From Thunnus maccoyii (Eukaryota; Chordata; Actinopteri; Scombriformes; Scombridae): DNA of 64,000 nt. Below are positions 1-11,421 of the stretch, in pieces. How positions within the stretch are numbered: the first letter of the stretch is position 1; every line of letters starts with the position of its first letter. The notes beneath the pieces are model-generated. The model was not told where the DNA came from and searched no databases. It worked only from the letters and a program-made list of their open reading frames with translations. The stretch is taken from positions 9,426,490 to 9,490,489 of the forward strand of contig NC_056534.1 in the NCBI RefSeq assembly GCF_910596095.1, given 5' to 3'. Made by a program: the position numbers and the translations under genes.

Positions 1-1690
1 TTGTGTGGGTCAGATTTTAACCCAGTGATTTTCAGTGTGTGTTGCACTTTCTACTGAATTCATTACAGCAATGTCATATAGCGATAGGGATCGCAAACTA
101 TTACTCTACACTATGGTCAGATGAGTGTGAAAGTCAAACTGCGCAGTTTAAGTTCACTCCCTTTTTTCTGTGTAAGCTGAGCAACAGTACACCAGAAACA
201 CAACATTTTTCTCCTTTTTTTTTATCTGTTACTTCCTCAAATGATCTAAAGAAAAAAACTTATCATCAGACCCAGAAGTATTCTGGGGGTATTGAAGGGC
301 CCTGATACACTTCTATTTTGTGACCTCAGGTCACCTTTTGTTTTCTGTTAAATTCATGAAATAATTAATTATTTACATTACTGCTGGCTATTGCTATAAT
401 TAGATTTTTTTTTAAATGTATTTTTTCTTGTTTTCTGTGATATCAAAATCAAAAGGCAGAATGATTTTTTTGAGTTGTGTAATCCTCACAGTAAATGTTA
501 ATGGAATATTATCACTTGAGAATTAAATACTCCCACCCTGCTTTGTGTTCAGTTATTTATTTGAATGTGGTGAGAATCCTGTAGCAACTACATCTTGGAT
601 TATTGGGTGGAAAACAGTGTCTTATTTTCTTTTGCATGTCTGTCACCTCAAGTGTGGTTTATACGTTAACTAATAACTTTCCTCTGGCAGTGTTAATGTT
701 GCTTCAGACAAGTGTGGAGCACAACCCTCCAGTTCTATGTTTAGTCCTGGTTAATTCATAACTTTTGCCATTTCCATTGTTTTTCCACCAAAGACAATGA
801 GTTGTATGGCTTTTTGTACATTTTTATGGTACATTTTTGTATGTATTATACCTTTTACATATGACATTTTAACTTCTTGCCTCACAGGCTCAGGATCATG
901 GCTTCCTCATCCTCCTTTGTGGGTTTCCTTCAAGATCTCTGGTTTCCTCACTTCTGCTAAAGACATGCAGGTCTGTGTGCTTCTCATTGCTTTCCTATTA
1001 AGTTATTTGAGGTATCAGAGTCATATAATAACAGACTTCTGTCATTTCTTAAAGTCTCTCTCCTGTCAAAACTGTGTTTTTTTTTTTAATCTTGTTCTTT
1101 CAGTTGGATGTTTGAGTTTCACTGTGCAGGATTATGTATGTGCAGAGTTTGACACTAGACACTAACATTCATCTGCCCAACGGGAAAGGTTTCTCTGTGC
1201 TCATCAAAATATCTGAGTTTACCTATTAGCATGATTTTTTATATTACAACTAGTTTGTAAGTCATTCGTGGTTCAATATACAACTTTCCCAAGTGTGATG
1301 TGGAACCTTGAAGCCTCCAGTGCACATACAAGAATGGACAGTGAAGATGGCGACATCTAGCGTCCAGCAGTAAAACATCATTATTTATTCATGGTTATTT
1401 TAATGAGAGAGAGAAGGAGAAGAAACAATCTTGAGGATTTTAATATGGTAATTGTTTTATTTTTGTGTGAAAAAAACCCCAACATATCAGACAAACATTA
1501 TTATTCCAAGCAGAGTATTTTTTATGTTTATTTTGTCTTAATAAAGACATTAGAATAATAAATGTCCCCACTAATAACTTGAGGTGTGGACCATCACATT
1601 GATTCCTCACAACTATTCAAATTGAAAATGGATCTAGGAAATTAAGCAGTTTTTACAATTTGATCATTTTCAGATAATTTTCAGAGACAT
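1..1690. other. Intergenic DNA; relic of an Ig-gene upstream flank
   Basis: No gene is supported here. About 105-975 is a diverged copy of the flank upstream of Ig gene 1 (about 8735-9385) and of gene 2 (about 14946-15590), with the same order of landmarks such as the stretch around 122-150. The signal-peptide exon expected just left of 105 is absent; the sequence there is unrelated. The copy carries about 110 bases (606-717) that the others lack. From 975 to 1690 I recognise nothing. This is the trace of another array member whose coding part was lost or lies outside the window. Confidence 0.6.
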
Positions 1691-1698
1691 ATTCCGTC

Positions 1699-2543
1699 TT
1701 TAGTGCCTCCTGGTGGTCGTATAAATTAAGACTGTGACAGACAGCAATGCAGAACACAAGCTGCTGTATTCAGGGGGAATACATCATAGCTGTTTATAAT
1801 ACCACCACATTTGTCTGCAGGGTAGAACTACTGTAATAATGTGAATAATCTAATCATAAAGGAAGCCTGGATGGCTGTGAACTACATGTAAGGTCATGTC
1901 AAAAGACTGTGGTGCAAGAGTGAAAGTCTGTTCGTTTTCTCCAGGCAGTTCAACTTTTCAATGAGAGGAAATGGGCCTTGAGACCAACGTAAGGGAACAT
2001 TAGACATACTTTGACTGTAATCTTGAGTTAAGAATGGAGACTACATTCAGAGTTTCAACTTTTATTCCACTTAACTCTTGGTGTACATGAACATGAATAA
2101 TGAAAATACAATATTTAACTGAGTCAAGCATAAACACAAGGCAGCATTTTATTATAAAGATACAGACTTTAACTGGTAACAAAGTATAGCATAATGGCTT
2201 CAGAGTAATAACACTGTATGTAGAAAAGCAGAAACTATTATTTTAAACACTGCTCAGTTTGTAGATTATATAATATTGCATTTTAGTGGTTAAATATCAG
2301 TATTATATTGTGAAATTTAACCACTCTTATACAACAGGTTGCCTCTCATTTGGAGAACTGATGTGTATCGGCATCAGATATGAGCTATATTGGAAACTGT
2401 ATTGTTGTGGAAACAAACTGCCCCTTACATGCCCTGGAAATGAACTCAGACTAGAGCAAAGACTAAAAGCAGGAAGCACATACCGAAGCTGTGAATGAGT
2501 GTGCTACAGGAATTACTGTACGCACTACTGTTCACAGTGACGG
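1699..2543. repeat. Segmental duplicate of Ig gene 1 3' flank (matches 6572-7436)
   Basis: The stretch is nearly base-for-base the same as 6572-7436, with scattered substitutions and a few small indels. The pair covers the last coding exon and the DNA 3' of it in copy 0 and gene 1. Read on the minus strand both carry AATAAA signals (2061-2066 by homology with 6935-6940). The shared 60-codon open frame at 2000-2182 and 6874-7056 lies in this 3' flank and is explained by the duplication, not by a second gene. Confidence 0.8.
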
Positions 2544-2658
2544 TGAGTTTTCCTGACTCCACCACTGGATCTCTACTTAATGGATGGATGTTACTGGTCA
2601 ACCTAAAATGGTCTATAAACTGAACATTAGCAGTTGTCCTGCTTACATGTGTTTTTCA

Positions 2659-2717
<59 letters not shown>

Positions 2718-3284
2718 GTCATAGGTCACTTTTGGGGGACATTATATAGACTTACATTAATTTCCTGGAGACTTTACTGCAAACTGTAAAGTTTACAGTG
2801 TAAATAAAATAACTCACAGTGACATTTCTACACATAGAACACTATATATAACACTATAGAGGCTTTATATCATACACTACAAATACATTACTATACAATA
2901 CAGCAAACAATAATGAAAGAAAAACACAATTTGGCAAACAAATTATTCAAAGATAAACTACTATACTATAACTGAATCTGAACCAGTCATTTGAGCACGT
3001 GCCAGTTTTGATTCCATCTCATATACAAGTGCTAAAAACATTAAAAAATAAATAAATAAATAAACAACCAAACAAAACAACACACTAAACTGTCTTTGAT
3101 GGCGTATATCTAAGCTGTATAGCTATTTAAGCATTTATATATCATTAATTTCGTCCACATGGAGCAGTAAACGCTCATTATGGCGGACAAAAAATGTAGA
3201 AGACTCACCACAGCTGGACACATGAAAGTCGTGCAGAGAGTTCAGCAAAGAAACAGCGAGAAATGCGTAACAGAGCGAAAACAT
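2446..3284 (-). pseudogene. Ig-array copy 0: signal exon and GPI tail left, Ig domains deleted
   Basis: The signal-peptide exon is intact at 3209-3284 (76 nt, phase 1, starts with [10 protein letters not shown], donor GTGAGT). To the left the intron matches intron 1 of Ig gene 3 (20948-21278) up to about 2569. There it joins abruptly to the last 25 or so bases of a domain-2 exon followed by the C-terminal exon, ending at TGA 2446-2448. Domain 1 and nearly all of domain 2 are missing, so no Ig fold can be made. The tail frame (GKLTVTVNSS...LLLVFALV) is still open, without the stop seen in gene 1. This is an internal deletion inside an array member, and I call it a pseudogene. Confidence 0.75.
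2661..2714. repeat. (AC)n microsatellite
   Basis: Perfect AC dinucleotide run of 54 bases in the intron of copy 0. The homologous intron of gene 3 has a shorter run at 21040-21083, so the pair should be polymorphic in length. Confidence 0.95.
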
Positions 3285-3590
3285 TATGTCCCGTTAGTCT
3301 TGAGAGTAAATAGAGGTCCTGGTAATAAAAATCGTTGAGGCCAAAGTCCGACAGAAGATTCGTCTGAAATTGAAAGTAAAAAAGCTGAAGAAAGCCCACC
3401 ATGTACAGGATGGTACCTGCTTCTCAGTCTCGTCCTTATCACCAGATACGTGAACATAACTCCGGTGGTTTTAGCAGAAATCTGTTAACTTGCCAACACA
3501 GGATGTTGATGATATTGTGACGTGAGTCAACCTATGATTTCAACTGCTGAGACAGATCTCTGATCCACTGACACACACAAACACACAATA
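3285..3590 (-). promoter_or_regulatory. 5' flank of copy 0, type B (matches 21355-21600)
   Basis: This is the DNA directly upstream of the copy-0 signal exon and is homologous to the flank of Ig gene 3. It must hold the promoter if copy 0 is transcribed. I see no clear TATA box or other site that I would defend. It ends at the start of a dispersed repeat at 3594, the same position relative to the gene as at 21604, so that repeat was present before the duplication. Confidence 0.4.
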
Positions 3591-3593
3591 TCA

Positions 3594-4376
3594 GTGGTGG
3601 AAGATGTATTCAGATCCTTTACTTAAGTAAAAGTACCAATATAACAATGTAAAAATACTCCATTACAAGTAAACGTCCTGCATGAAAAATCCACCTAAAT
3701 AAAAGTTGTAGTAAATGTAGTTGAAGTATTGCAGTAATCTATATATTATTGAATATGACATCATTAAATTATTAATACTTAAGCATCAGTGTTAGAACAG
3801 CATGTTACTGTTGTAACTGCTGGAGGTGGAGCTAGTTTGAACTACTTTATATACAGTTAGCTGGTTTAGTCCAGTGGTTCCCAACCTAAAGGGTCACCAG
3901 ATAAATCTGAGGGGTCGTGAGATGATTAATGAGAGAGGAAATCGATAAATAAATAAAAATAAAGTTCTGATGCACAAATCTGTTTTCAGTTTTGGGACTT
4001 TTTCTCTAATCTTTGATTTCTGGTGAAATATTGGATCATTTGAACATTTATTGAAATGAAAGCACGTGAGAAGTTTAGAGGGAAAAATCACTATTTGGCT
4101 GTTAACAACTCATAGACATCTGAAATGTGACCCCGACTACACACTGCTTTTTGTAAGACGTCAAAAGCCAAAAAGGTTGGAAACCACTGGTTTCATCTTG
4201 AACAATGTGTTGTATTTTAAAATGCTTGTTATATTATCCATTGTGTCAAATCTTCATCTGAAAAGTAACCAAAATGGAGTAGAAAGTACAATATTTCTCT
4301 GTGAAATGTAGTGGAGTGGAAGTATAAAGTAGCAATACATGGGAATATTCAGTTACAAGTACCTCAAAACTGTACT
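3594..4376. repeat. Dispersed MITE-like repeat (AGTGGTGGAAG... type)
   Basis: It starts with the AGTGGTGGAAGA(T/A)GTATTCAGATCC motif that also opens the copies at 21604 and 50411. Those two copies end with the reverse complement (…TTTCCACCACT or …CCTCCACTGAT), so the family has terminal inverted repeats. This copy lacks a clean right end. A separate hAT-like element is nested in it at 3872-4189. Confidence 0.6.
3872..4189. mobile_element. Nested hAT-like MITE, 318 bp
   Basis: The ends are CAGTGGTTCCCAACC and GGTTGGAAACCACTG, a perfect 15-bp terminal inverted repeat with the CAGNG start of hAT elements. The flanking 8-mers GTTTAGTC (left) and GTTTCATC (right) agree at six of eight bases, consistent with a decayed 8-bp target duplication. 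It has no transposase. The open frames at 3894-4091 and 4066-4311 are fortuitous. Confidence 0.75.
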
Positions 4377-5224
4377 GCAATCAAACGTCATCTCTGTTGC
4401 TAGATAAGCCTATTTTTGGTGGACACATTCAAGGAATTTGTATTCTTCAAACAACTCAAAACTACTTGCAAGAGCTGACTGATGAATAAATTCACATTTC
4501 TACAGAACCCGCATTCCATTCATACTCCACATGTTATCTCCAACTGTTTAGTTTTCCTCATATCAACTTTGTTTTTACTCTCTGTCTGTTTTTACTATGC
4601 CAAATGCCGACGCCGACCCCTCCCCTCCTCCAGTCAAAGGTTTAATATGTTTGACATTGTGGGAAAAGATTGGTAAGCTACCATTCTCAAATCTGAATGG
4701 CCGAGCTATTGTCAGTAGCCACTTAATAGCCTGGCTCTGACCCAACAAATGCAGCGTACCAACACTTCAGTAAATTTAGGTCAGATATTAGGTCAGCGAG
4801 CACAAGTGTTAGGCTGTTTGATTGCCTGCACTGTGTCAGATTGTCCTTGCTCTTGCTGCTGACCAGTTAACAGCTTTTATTATATGTTTTTACAATTCTT
4901 TTATCACCCTGTACACTTTTTTTAATGTTGTAGAAGTGCAAATATACCCTGAGGTACCTGTATTTTTAATGTTTTAATGGGTCTTGCCATAGTTTTAGGT
5001 GTGCTCAAAAAAAAAAAAAAAGAGGAAATACCTGGCTCAAAGTAAGAATATTTTATTTATGTGTAAAATCCATTTTAATCATGTTAACATCGGGCCAGTT
5101 TTAATAGTGCTGTTTTTGTGTTTTTACAGGCAGCACTGGCTACTGTTTATTTGAGGTTTAAGTTTAGCTTTAATCAATGTTCTCAGTAATTATTTATTGC
5201 TTTTAGAGGTTTTAGAAGTTTTTC
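4377..5224. other. Intergenic DNA, nothing recognised
   Basis: AT-rich sequence with no gene, RNA or clear repeat boundary. A poly-A tract lies at about 5008-5021. The open frame at 4482-4676 has no recognisable domain. Confidence 0.5.
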
Positions 5225-6190
5225 AATGTTTTCTTTTTGCTTTTAGTACTGCAGTTGGTGGTGGCCTCCAGTCACAGGTGGAGTTGGTGCTCTGGGAGTT
5301 GATTCACCTTTCATAGTTTGAGGTATGTGGTGGCACATTATTTAGTCTGTGTTTCTTTTGTGTCACAACCCGGCTCAAGGCTGGACAAAGGAGGGGAGAC
5401 CACACATGAGTTATAACTAAAAATAAATTTATTGTACATAACATAAATGAAACTAGACACAACCAAAATCACATAGTGGAGGCCAGAGGGGAGAGGGCAA
5501 ATGACTGCCTCCAGCTTATATGGAAGCTGGGCAGTCCAGGTGAGCTGAATCCTCCTGATGACCCAACTCCTCCCACCAGGCTCCCACAGGTAGAGGACTC
5601 GGAGTCTGTTCAGAGAGGGTCGTCACATTTGTTTGTGGTGGTATCTGTCTTGTTTTTACAGATATCATACTGCCAATCCCTCTCACCATGGTTGATGGAC
5701 ACTAGGTCGCAGTACGACTGTCTATTAGCTCCCTTCTCTAACTTTGGTTTTATTGTTTTATAGATTTAATTGGTTTCAATAAAAGCCCATTATGGCATGA
5801 CTCACACTGACTGCCTTGTTTTCGTCAGTGAAAGCCCCTTCAACCGTTCACTAAGGTAACCAGTTGATCATTTTTGCATAATTTTTATGCTTCAGTTTTA
5901 GTATGTATGTTGATATAATTTGTTAATTAGTGAGGTAACAAACATAAAACAGCAAAAATAGAATCTTAAAACCATCATCAACAACATTAATGTGAAAAGA
6001 ACCAGAAAATAAATATCCACATCAATACACATAAATACAACAAAAACACATTATGGCTCAAGTAAAATTTCATTGACGTGTGACCTTCCATCATAAATAG
6101 GTGATCTGATCGCACCTCCAAAAGTAGGCTGGTTAACAGGCTCAACAGGTGGTCGCCATAACTCAACAGTTAATCTCCATGTCTAATATT
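5225..6190. repeat. Repeat shared with 21745-22345, interrupted by a solo LTR
   Basis: Two long blocks here match 21745-22345 closely: 5225-5360 plus 5628-5860, and about 5860-6190. The left copy is interrupted by the 267-bp insertion described separately. The right copy lies inside another repeat (21604-22482). I cannot assign the family. No coding potential is supported. Confidence 0.6.
5361..5627. mobile_element. Solo LTR-like insertion, 267 bp, with 4-bp target duplication
   Basis: The insertion starts TGTCACAACC and ends GTCGTCACA, so it has the TG...CA ends of an LTR. It is flanked by TTTG on both sides (5357-5360 and 5628-5631). The paralogous site near 21888 reads straight through with a single TTTG, an empty site inside the same window. 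It contains no coding region, so a solo LTR is the simplest reading. The retroelement family is not known to me. Confidence 0.75.
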
Positions 6191-7327
6191 TTATTAGTCA
6201 TTGACCTCATAAGACTTGCCTGTATTTATTCCCTAAGAACCTGTTTCTGTGTTTTAAGAATGAGCTCTGACAAAAATGAGCACAGATGAAGTAAGTCAGG
6301 ACTTTGACTCCATTATCCACCCACATACATTTGAAATGACTGGATTAGTGAAATATGAACTCGAACAAGAATTACACCTCTCTGGTTAAAGTTGGTACTA
6401 AATGTACGTAGTGCTCATATGTTGTTGTATATATGTTTTGATGTTTACATTGAAATGAAGGTAACTCAATTGATAAGATAGATTTCCAATTTGAGACTCT
6501 AAGTAAAATTATAGTGTTTATGCATGTTTTAGAGGAAATGCAAGTTAATTTACTTTGAATCTGGGACTGTACTTTAGTGCCTCCTGGTGGTCGTATAAAT
6601 TAAGACTGTGACAGACAGCAATACAGAACACAAGCTGCTGTATTCAGGGGGAATACATCATAGCTGTTTAAAATACCACCACATTTGTCTGCAGGGTAGA
6701 ACTACTGTAATAATGTGAATAATCTAATCATAAAGGAAGCCTGAATGGCTGTGAACTACATGTAAGGTCATGTCAAAAGACTGTGGTGCAAGAGTGAAAG
6801 TCTGTTCGTTTTCTCCAGGCAGTTCAACTTTTCAATGAGAGGAAATGGGCCTTGAGACCAACGTAAGGGAACATTAGACATACTTTGACTGTAATCTTGA
6901 GTTAAGAATGGAGACTACATTCAGAGTTTCAACTTTTATTCCACTTAACTCTTGGTGTACATGAACATGAATAATGAAAATACAACATTTAACTGAGTCA
7001 AGCATAAACACAAGGCAGCATTTTATTATAAAGATACAGACTTTAACTGGTAACAAAGTATAGCATAATGGCTTCAGAGTAATAACACTGTATGTAGAAA
7101 ACTGCAGAAACTATTATTTTAAAAACTGCTCAGTTTGTAGATTATATAATATTGCATTTTAGTGGTTAAACATCAGTATTACATTGTGAAATTTAACCAC
7201 TCTACACACTATACAACAGGTTGCCTCTCATTAGGAGAACTGATGTGTATCGGCATCAGATATGAGCTATATTGGAAACTGTATTGTTGTGGAAACAAAC
7301 TGCCCCTTACATGCCCTGGAAATGAAC
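6191..7327. other. 3' flank and probable 3' UTR of Ig gene 1
   Basis: The right part (6572-7327) is the duplicate of 1699-2445. On the minus strand, AATAAA occurs at 7022-7027 and 6935-6940, about 300 and 390 bases past the ancestral stop of gene 1. Either could be its poly(A) signal. The part 6191-6571 has nothing I recognise. Confidence 0.5.
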
Positions 7328-7432
7328 TCAGACTAGAGCAAAGACTAAAAGCAGGAAGCACATACCGAAGCTGTGAATGAGTGTGCTACAGGAATTACTG
7401 TACGCACTACTGTTCACAGTGACGGTGAGTTT
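7328..7432 (-). pseudogene. Untranslated remnant of the GPI-type tail of gene 1
   Basis: Beyond the TGA at 7433-7435 the frame stays open to a second TGA at 7328-7330. It codes for a Ser/Asn-rich spacer and the hydrophobic end GMCFLLLVFALV with no charged cytoplasmic residues. This matches the anchor region of genes 2 and 3 in character. Without the nonsense base the protein would be 252 aa. Readthrough or a single-base reversion in other individuals would restore the anchor. Confidence 0.7.
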
Positions 7433-8669
7433 TCATGACTCCACCACTGGAGGAGGCTGTGGTCCTCCAGCTCCCAGATCTAGCTTGGCTTCACACCAGT
7501 ACTCGACTCCATCATCTTCTCTTCTAGGGGTGATAACCAGAGTGAAGGTCTCAGTCACTGGTGTCTTTTCTGTGTTGTTGGACTGTAGTCTGCCCAGTTC
7601 TGTCTGTCCTCTGTAGAAGGTCACATTGAGGTTACCAACAGGAGCAACTTCCTGGACGTTACACTGCAGTGTGTACAGATGACCCGCAGTCATCGACCCA
7701 GAGTGATTTAGGAAGCTGAAACTGACATTTTTTGGAGGCTCTGGGGAGACAAACAGAGAGATGTAGTGAGAGACGCACACAGTAAGATAAAGGTGGTGAA
7801 ATACAGCTGACAATAGAAAAAACCTAAATCTATCTAACATATTTATTTCTTATTTTAATTATATATATATTAAATTGTTACAGTAATGTTTTGTTCAACA
7901 GCAAGTTTACTTACGATAGACGGTTATAGGCAGGGTGCTACAACACTGGTTATCATTATTATCAGTATAATAGCACATGGGAGATGTATCCCATTCAGTC
8001 AGGCTGTCAGTCTCCCATGAAATCGTGGTTCCATTTATTGTAGCGTTCCCCACATCGTTTTCCAAACCATATAAATTGTTTGGGCAAGTATTCTGACAAG
8101 CCAAGCACGTGGCAGAGGTTGGGTCACCAAAGTTCACTTCCAGTCTGGATGGAGTGAATACAGGTTTATCTGCACAGTTTTCATCTGTAAGACAGACATT
8201 GAAGAGATGTAAATTAGTTTGATGTAATATTGTTTTTATTCAGATTGACTCTGCTTATGTGCTTATTTATCTGCTTTGTTAACATTTTAAAATTTGTTAT
8301 TACAACTTATCCCAAAGCAATTCTTCTTTTTTGTATCCATCAGTCACTATTTCTCTTTGCAGCCTGATACACTCTGAAGTTCTGAAGTTATTATTATCTG
8401 ATTATTATTAATATTAATATGGCATTTCAGTGTTGTAGTTGGTGGAGCTCATTTTAACCTTCAATATAATGATAGGTAGTTTCATCTATAACAATGCATC
8501 ATAATTTAGCGTATCATATGAAGGCCTACAGTGTGTATTGTTGAGTTTTTCACTTGACTAACAAATGTTTTTAAATGTTTTTTAATTACTTACCACAACT
8601 GAACACATGGAAGCCTCGCAGAGAAGTCATCAAAGACACGATTGAAAGTAAGACACGGAAAAACATCAT
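7433..8669 (-). CDS. Ig gene 1: two-domain ICAM-like protein, truncated before its anchor
   Basis: Exons: signal peptide 8594-8669 (76 nt, two ATGs in tandem, first used), domain 1 7915-8184 (270 nt), domain 2 from 7740. All junctions are GT-AG and phase 1. Domain 1 has the crowded cysteines [12 protein letters not shown] and QCC found in ICAM first domains. Domain 2 (LQCNV... YWCEAKLDL) resembles ICAM domain 2, including the ELDL-like stretch. Unlike genes 2 and 3 there is no domain-3 exon; domain 2 runs straight into a hydrophobic tail sequence. In-frame TGA at 7433-7435 stops translation after 217 codons, just before that tail. Copy 0 has GGA at this codon. The product would be secreted if made. 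It could instead be a young pseudogene. Confidence 0.7.
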
Positions 8670-9870
8670 TTCCAAACAGTCTTGTGAAGCAACTATTCAG
8701 TCTGGTATTAAAACTGTTGAATATAAAGATGGTCAGATAGGTGTGAAAGTCAAACTGCGCAGTTTAAGTCCACTCTCTTTTTTCTGCGAAAGCTGAGCAC
8801 CAGTGCACCGGAAACACAAGGTTTTCCCCCTTTCTTATCTTTTACTTCCTCAAATGATCTAAAAAAAACTTATCATCAGACCCAGAAGTATTCTGGGGGT
8901 ACTGAAGGGTCCTGATACACTTCTATATCGTGACCTCACTTTTCTTTTCTGTTAAATTCATGAAATAATGAATTATTTACATTACTGCTGGCTATTACTA
9001 TAATTAGATTTTTAAATGTAGTTTTTCTTGTTTTCTGTTATATCAAAATCAAAAGGCAGAATGATTTTTTTGAGTTGTGTAATCCTCACAGTAAATGTTA
9101 AGGGAATATTATCATTTGAGAATTAAATACTCCCACCCTGCTTTGTGTTCAGTTGTTTATATGAATGTGGTGAGAATCCTGTAGCAGCTACATCTTGGAT
9201 TACTGGGAGCACAGCCCTCCAGTTCCATGTTTAGTCTTGATTAATTCATAACTTTGCCATTTCCATTGTTTTTATACCGAAGACAATGAGTTGTGTGGCT
9301 TTTTTGATACACTTTTATGGTACATTTTTGTACGTATTATACTTTTTACCTGTGACATTACCTTTCTGCTAAAGACATGCAAGTCATGTGAATTGGAAAC
9401 TGCAAATTGTCTTTCCTTTCTTGTTTATATTGTAAGCATTTATTAAATTTGCACCTGTCTTCCAGTGCTAAAAGTTTAGTATTGCATCAAAGTGTTCAAC
9501 CTTTCAATGAGAGGACATCGGTGTGAAAAATATTGAATACTGTATGCCTACAGTGAGATATTGAATCAATAATGGGGAATTCATTCACATTTAAAGCTTT
9601 ATTTATATTAACTGTTGATGTACATGAACATAAATGGTAAAAATACTGTTTTTAAAGCCAAAACCTATAGAATTTGTACTTGTTTATACCATCTTTAGAA
9701 TCCTTCTGATGGCACAAGTCTCCATTTGTAGAAAAACGAGACAATCCCAGTGAAAACTGGTGCACTGCATTCATCTTAGTGTCCCCTTGGTCATATCGCT
9801 TTGTGTGTATTTTGATGCAACCACTGGGAGGCGCCAGAGTTAGAAAATATTCAAATCCTACACTTAAATC

Positions 9871-10384
9871 CCTTTTTCATACATGTGCTGGCTTGGCTTG
9901 ACTCGCTGTGACGCAGCAGGGATTTCCATCTCCATTATAACAGGGCTACCTGTTTGAAGGTGTGTTTTCAACTGATGATGCGCTTTTATTGAGTCGATGA
10001 CTTGAGCAGTGCCCTCTTTACCCTGGTTCTCTATTGTTCTCTATTACTGTGCAACAGTTGTTTGTAGCCAGCTACTTGTCATCATGGATTTTAAGGCTGT
10101 TGCTATGATTTTGCTTGGCATCTACTGCTTACTGCTTGAAAAATAGAGGCGGGATGACAAAATGGACCTAGAAGAGGAAGCTGAATCGTCACTGAATATC
10201 AACAAAGCCCATTTGACGTCACTGCAACCCGCTCGGAGGCAGGTTGGGTGCACTTTGACCTGACTTCGGAGATGGTCCATCTAGGACACGACTCAGAATC
10301 AGTGCGTTTAAAATGGTAATGGAAATGCAAATCAATGCAGCATAGTTTGACTCAGCGTGGCCACAAGTGCCAATGGAAAAGGGC
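9871..10384. repeat. MITE-like repeat with degenerate terminal inverted repeats
   Basis: The left end (CCCTTTTTCATACATGTG, then a GGCTTGACTCGCTGTG stretch) pairs with the reverse complement of the right end (GCCCTTTTCCATTGGCACTT, then a GTGGCCACGCTGAGTC stretch). The pairing is imperfect. The duplicate lies at about 16077-16592. Ends and family are tentative. Confidence 0.45.
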
Positions 10385-10639
10385 AAATAGTGGCTTTAAT
10401 TTAATAAAATATAAACATAATGTCACAACATAACATACAGAAAGGACCACAATGGAAATAAGCTCTTGGGCTTTATTGTGTTTTATTCTTTTGACAAATA
10501 CTGTACAAAGATATGATGCTTCCTGGTTGAGGCTGTGCATATGTTATTTATTTATATGTGTCATATATTTTTTGCATTGTCAATAAAGAATTCAATTTCA
10601 AAACAGAAAACACAGTTATGGCAATAATATAACATTTAT

Positions 10640-11200
10640 TGACAGCTTTTAAACAGTGATTTTTGCCAAGCCATAACCTGTTGGTTGGTCGGCCACTTTG
10701 GTCTGAAATATCTCAACAACTATTGGATGAATTGCCATGAAATTAAGTACAGAAATCTACTGTGCACACAAGATGTATCCCAATGACAGTGGTGATCCCT
10801 AACCTTTCCTCTAGCACCACCATATAATTGACATGTGTGGTTTTCAGTGAAGTATCGCAACATCTACTAGACTGAGTAGCACAATATCAACGTTTTAACT
10901 ATACCGTTAGCCAGTCAAAATTTGTCCAATACATTTATTTACGACCAAATACCTGCAAAACGATTCCCGTTCCAATCAGCCTCAACTGTACTTTGTGTTT
11001 AGTTCTAATTACAGCAAAAGTTAGCGTGTTAACATGCTGAACTAAGATAGTATACACAGTAAAAATTATACCTGCTCAACATCAGCATATTAGCATTGCC
11101 ATTGTGAGCCTGTTAGACGTTAATGACGTTAGCATTTAGCACAATGTACAGCTGCACCTACTGCCTCACAGAACCGTTAGCATGGCTGTAGACTCAACTC
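10640..11200. repeat. Dispersed repeat rich in 'gttagcatg' motifs
   Basis: It contains a run of diverged motifs such as TTAGCGTGTTAACATGCTGAAC and TATTAGCATTGCCATTGTGAG. From general knowledge these mark a very common teleost repeat. The second copy is at about 16848-17375, with small internal deletions (17100 and 17310 regions). Confidence 0.5.
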
Positions 11201-11421
11201 TCTATTCTACTCCGAGTACTCTTCAATAAGAAAGCCATTCTAATGTATCAATTACTACAGTATATTCTGTACATGCATATGTAGGAAAGCAGAAACTATC
11301 ATTTCATATATCAAGGGGGACGTATCATGCACATTTCCAAGTCTATATTTATATTCTGGAGACCTACTGGAATAACTTTGCATTATTTACAGTTCAAAAA
11401 ACTCTTTATTTATCTTATACT

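Noticed and set aside
797-1165. 122-codon plus-strand open frame
   Set aside because: It has no recognisable domain, lies in a decayed flank copy, and the aligned parts at 9280-9400 are not open in the same way.
2000-2182. 60-codon frame repeated almost unchanged at 6874-7056
   Set aside because: Both lie in the duplicated 3' flank of the Ig genes. Similarity is explained by the DNA duplication, and most of the frame is AT-rich low complexity.
10352-10540. 62-codon frame identical at 16560-16748
   Set aside because: It straddles the end of a MITE-like repeat in the duplicated intergenic block. Identity reflects recency, not coding constraint.
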